Source: an uncultured Clostridia bacterium (lineage in GTDB: Bacteria; Bacillota; Clostridia; Christensenellales; Borkfalkiaceae). From it: a stretch of 64,000 bases of DNA. Position numbers and translations under genes: made by a program. Where the stretch lies: contig CANPZD010000001.1 of the NCBI GenBank assembly GCA_947589085.1, positions 124,001 through 188,000 of the forward strand, read 5' to 3'. This document shows, piece by piece, positions 62,305-64,000 of this stretch (its first letter is position 1; every line of letters begins with the position of its first letter). Under the pieces are notes generated by a model. That model worked only from the letters and a program-made list of their open reading frames with translations, was not told where the DNA came from and ran no database searches.

Positions 62305-62748
62305 ATGAATAAGTGGGATCGAAGATTTATGCGCCTCACTGAAGAGGTGAGCGAATGGTCAAGCTGCCTTCGCAGAAAAGTCGGCGCGATCATCGTCCGC
62401 GAAAAGCGCGTGATGACGACGGGGTATAACGGCGCGCCCGCGGGAATTTGTTCTTGTGCGGAACGCGGGGAATGTCTGCGGGAAAAATTGAATATCGCAA
62501 GCGGAACGCATGCGGAAACATGTTATGCCGCGCATGCGGAGCAGAATGCGATCATTCAGGCCGCCAAATACGGCGTCTCCATCGACGGCGCGACGCTGTA
62601 TTGTACGCATCAGCCCTGCGTGATCTGCGCAAAAATGATCATCAACGCCGGGATCCGGCGGGTCGTATATAAGGAAGGATATCCCGACGAGTTCTCCATG
62701 CGCCTTTTTCAGGAAGCGGGAACCGTCGTCGAAAAATATGAGGAATGA
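62305..62748 (+). CDS. dCMP deaminase (ComEB/cytidine-deoxycytidylate deaminase family)
   Basis: A 147-aa zinc enzyme that deaminates dCMP to dUMP, feeding dTMP synthesis. The catalytic zinc motif is HAEQNAI with PCVIC; extra Cys in CSCAERGEC match the second zinc site of dCMP deaminases. The start at 62305 is set by the promoter position and AAAGAGG at 62290-62296. It slightly precedes or overlaps the cyclophilin gene. Confidence 0.9.
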   Translation: MNKWDRRFMRLTEEVSEWSSCLRRKVGAIIVREKRVMTTGYNGAPAGICSCAERGECLREKLNIASGTHAETCYAAHAEQNAIIQAAKYGVSIDGATLYCTHQPCVICAKMIINAGIRRVVYKEGYPDEFSMRLFQEAGTVVEKYEE

Positions 62749-62753
62749 TTGAC

Positions 62754-63272
62754 ATGAAAAATCCTGTTGTGACGTTCGAAATGGCCGACGGAAAAAGTTT
62801 CAAAGCGGAATTGTTTCCCGAAATTGCGCCCAATACCGTGAATAATTTTCTTTCGCTTGTGCGGAAAGGATTCTACGACGGAGTTGTTTTTCACCGCGTG
62901 ATCGAGGGATTTATGATCCAGGGCGGCGATCCCACGGGCACCGGCAGCGGCGGCCCCGGATATCATATCAAGGGTGAATTTGCGCTCAACGGCATAAACA
63001 ATCCCCTAAAACACAGCCGCGGCGTGCTTTCCATGGCGCGTTCTCAACATCCGGATTCCGCCGGATCGCAATTTTTCGTCATGCATGGCGACGCTTTTTA
63101 TCTCGACGGACAATACGCCGCTTTCGGGAAAGTCATCGAGGGAATGGACGTCGTAGACGGCATTGCCCGGACCGAAACGGATTTCAGAGACAGGCCGATC
63201 CGGGAACAGAAGCTCAAGCGCGTCCTTGCGGAAACGTTCGGCGCGGAATATCCCGAACCAGAAAAACTGTAA
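62754..63272 (+). CDS. Peptidyl-prolyl cis-trans isomerase, cyclophilin type
   Basis: A 172-aa cytoplasmic cyclophilin without a signal peptide. It has FHRVIEGFMIQGGDPTG (about 45-61), SMARSQHPDSAGSQFF and LDGQYAAFGKV. It speeds isomerisation of X-Pro bonds. ATG 62754 is preferred because GAGGAA at 62740-62745 spaces well with it and homologues begin MKNP; ATG 62745 overlaps the deaminase stop as an alternative. Confidence 0.93.
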   Translation: MKNPVVTFEMADGKSFKAELFPEIAPNTVNNFLSLVRKGFYDGVVFHRVIEGFMIQGGDPTGTGSGGPGYHIKGEFALNGINNPLKHSRGVLSMARSQHPDSAGSQFFVMHGDAFYLDGQYAAFGKVIEGMDVVDGIARTETDFRDRPIREQKLKRVLAETFGAEYPEPEKL

Positions 63273-63288
63273 AAGAGGCCGTTGGAAG

Positions 63289-64000
63289 ATGTCTGATAAA
63301 ACGATTTACGAAAATCCTTTGAATACCCGTTATGCAAGCCGCGAAATGCAGGAAAATTTCGGTGACGAGAAACGCTTCCGCCTTTGGCGAAAGCTGTGGA
63401 TCGCGCTCGCCGAAAGCGAAATGGAACTCGGACTGCCGATCACGGAAGCGCAAATTCAAGCCTTGAAGGCGCACGAAAACGATATCGATTACGAAAAAGC
63501 GGAAGAATTCGAGCGGCAGGTGCGGCACGACGTCATGGCGCACGTCAAGACGTACGGCCTTGCCGCGCCGGAAGCCGCGGGGATCATTCATCTCGGTGCG
63601 ACAAGCTGTTTTGTGGACTGCAATTCCGAAGTGATGATCCTCAAAGACGGACTTGAGATCATTCGGAAAAAACTCGTCAACGTCATGGAGAAGTTGAAAA
63701 ACTTCGCGCTCCGTTATAAGGATGTGCCGACGCTCGGGTTTACGCATTTGCAGCCCGCCCAGCTCACGACGGTCGGCAAGCGCGCAACGCTTTGGCTGCA
63801 GGATCTGATGCTCGATTACGAAAATCTCGAAAATCTGTTCGCGAAGATCCGTCTGCGCGGCGTAAAGGGTACGACGGGAACGCAGGCGAGCTTTCTGGAA
63901 CTTTTCGACGGCGATGAACAAAAAGTAAAACAGCTCGAGAAGAAAGTTGTCGCAAAACTCGGTTACGAGCGCGTTTACGGCGTGACCGGACAGACTTATC
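63289..64000 (+). CDS. purB: Adenylosuccinate lyase, 5' part (runs off the window)
   Basis: The first 237 codons of a fumarase/aspartase-superfamily enzyme that acts twice in purine synthesis, splitting SAICAR and adenylosuccinate. It has NPLNTRYASREM at the start, IHLGATSCFV, THLQPAQLTTVGKR (the catalytic His region) and KGTTGTQASFLELF. The mobile signature loop is beyond the window. It acts directly on the product of PurA, encoded at the other end. Confidence 0.93.
   Translation, partial: MSDKTIYENPLNTRYASREMQENFGDEKRFRLWRKLWIALAESEMELGLPITEAQIQALKAHENDIDYEKAEEFERQVRHDVMAHVKTYGLAAPEAAGIIHLGATSCFVDCNSEVMILKDGLEIIRKKLVNVMEKLKNFALRYKDVPTLGFTHLQPAQLTTVGKRATLWLQDLMLDYENLENLFAKIRLRGVKGTTGTQASFLELFDGDEQKVKQLEKKVVAKLGYERVYGVTGQTY

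Overview
This 64 kb window looks like a chromosomal segment of a Gram-positive, meso-diaminopimelate (mDAP) Clostridia-type Bacillota. GC is in the mid-50s by eye. The grounds are the gene orders infC-rpmI-rplT, miaB-mutS-mutL-miaA and mraZ-rsmH-ftsL-PBP-murE-mraY-murD-ftsW-murA-ftsQ-ftsA-ftsZ, a potABCD operon led by an XRE-cupin regulator, DapL-type lysine synthesis, a CwlD-type amidase, and many consensus TTGACA-17-TATAAT promoters. A gut Christensenellales-like lineage would fit, but this is a guess. No rRNA, tRNA, CRISPR array, phage or transposase gene was seen; the window is mostly core housekeeping DNA.

Layout. 1-1250: the 3' end of a probable pilin-like gene, a strong terminator, two families of short dispersed/tandem repeats, then the infC promoter with an L20-type attenuator leader. 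1254-4550: infC-rpmI-rplT, a SpoU methyltransferase, yebC and a Nudix hydrolase. 4870-12030: purA, dapF, pyrG, dapL, a GH77 homologue that lacks its nucleophile, and an extended mscL. 12190-13750: a nitrilase-fold protein without its triad, and DegV. 13940-25215: nfnAB, cwlD, an acyl-ACP thioesterase, carA, a CarB-DapF fusion, a cysteine desulfurase and thiI. 25212-27395: a class A PBP on the minus strand. 27498-36094: sirtuin-miaB-mutS-mutL-miaA and a methionine gamma-lyase-like PLP enzyme. 36159-41515 (minus): potD, potC, potB, potA and their likely regulator. 41800-42976: rpsT and murI. 43096-56784: the division and cell wall (dcw) cluster. 56858-59399: a LicD / IspD-like / SDR surface-glycan module. 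59400-60220: a tandem array of nested palindromes. 60221-64000: groEL-groES (minus), dCMP deaminase, cyclophilin and the start of purB.

How the genes fit together. DapL and the intact DapF make mDAP from tetrahydrodipicolinate; MurE (with a DNPR motif) adds it to the peptidoglycan stem; MurI, MurA, MurD, MraY, FtsW and the two PBPs take wall synthesis further. purA, purB, pyrG and carAB cover purine and pyrimidine steps. The cysteine desulfurase and ThiI form a sulfur-transfer pair.

The most unusual item is the 1351-residue CarB whose C-terminus is a complete DapF-like domain. It keeps the DAP-binding residues but has Ala where the first catalytic Cys should be, and a separate intact dapF lies 12 kb away. 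Other notable items are two further probable pseudoenzymes (GH77, nitrilase fold), a four-repeat MraZ-type operator over the dcw promoter, an operator-like palindrome ahead of the polyamine-uptake operon, a possible AUA start for the division PBP, a possibly leaderless thioesterase mRNA, and two repeat-rich gaps.
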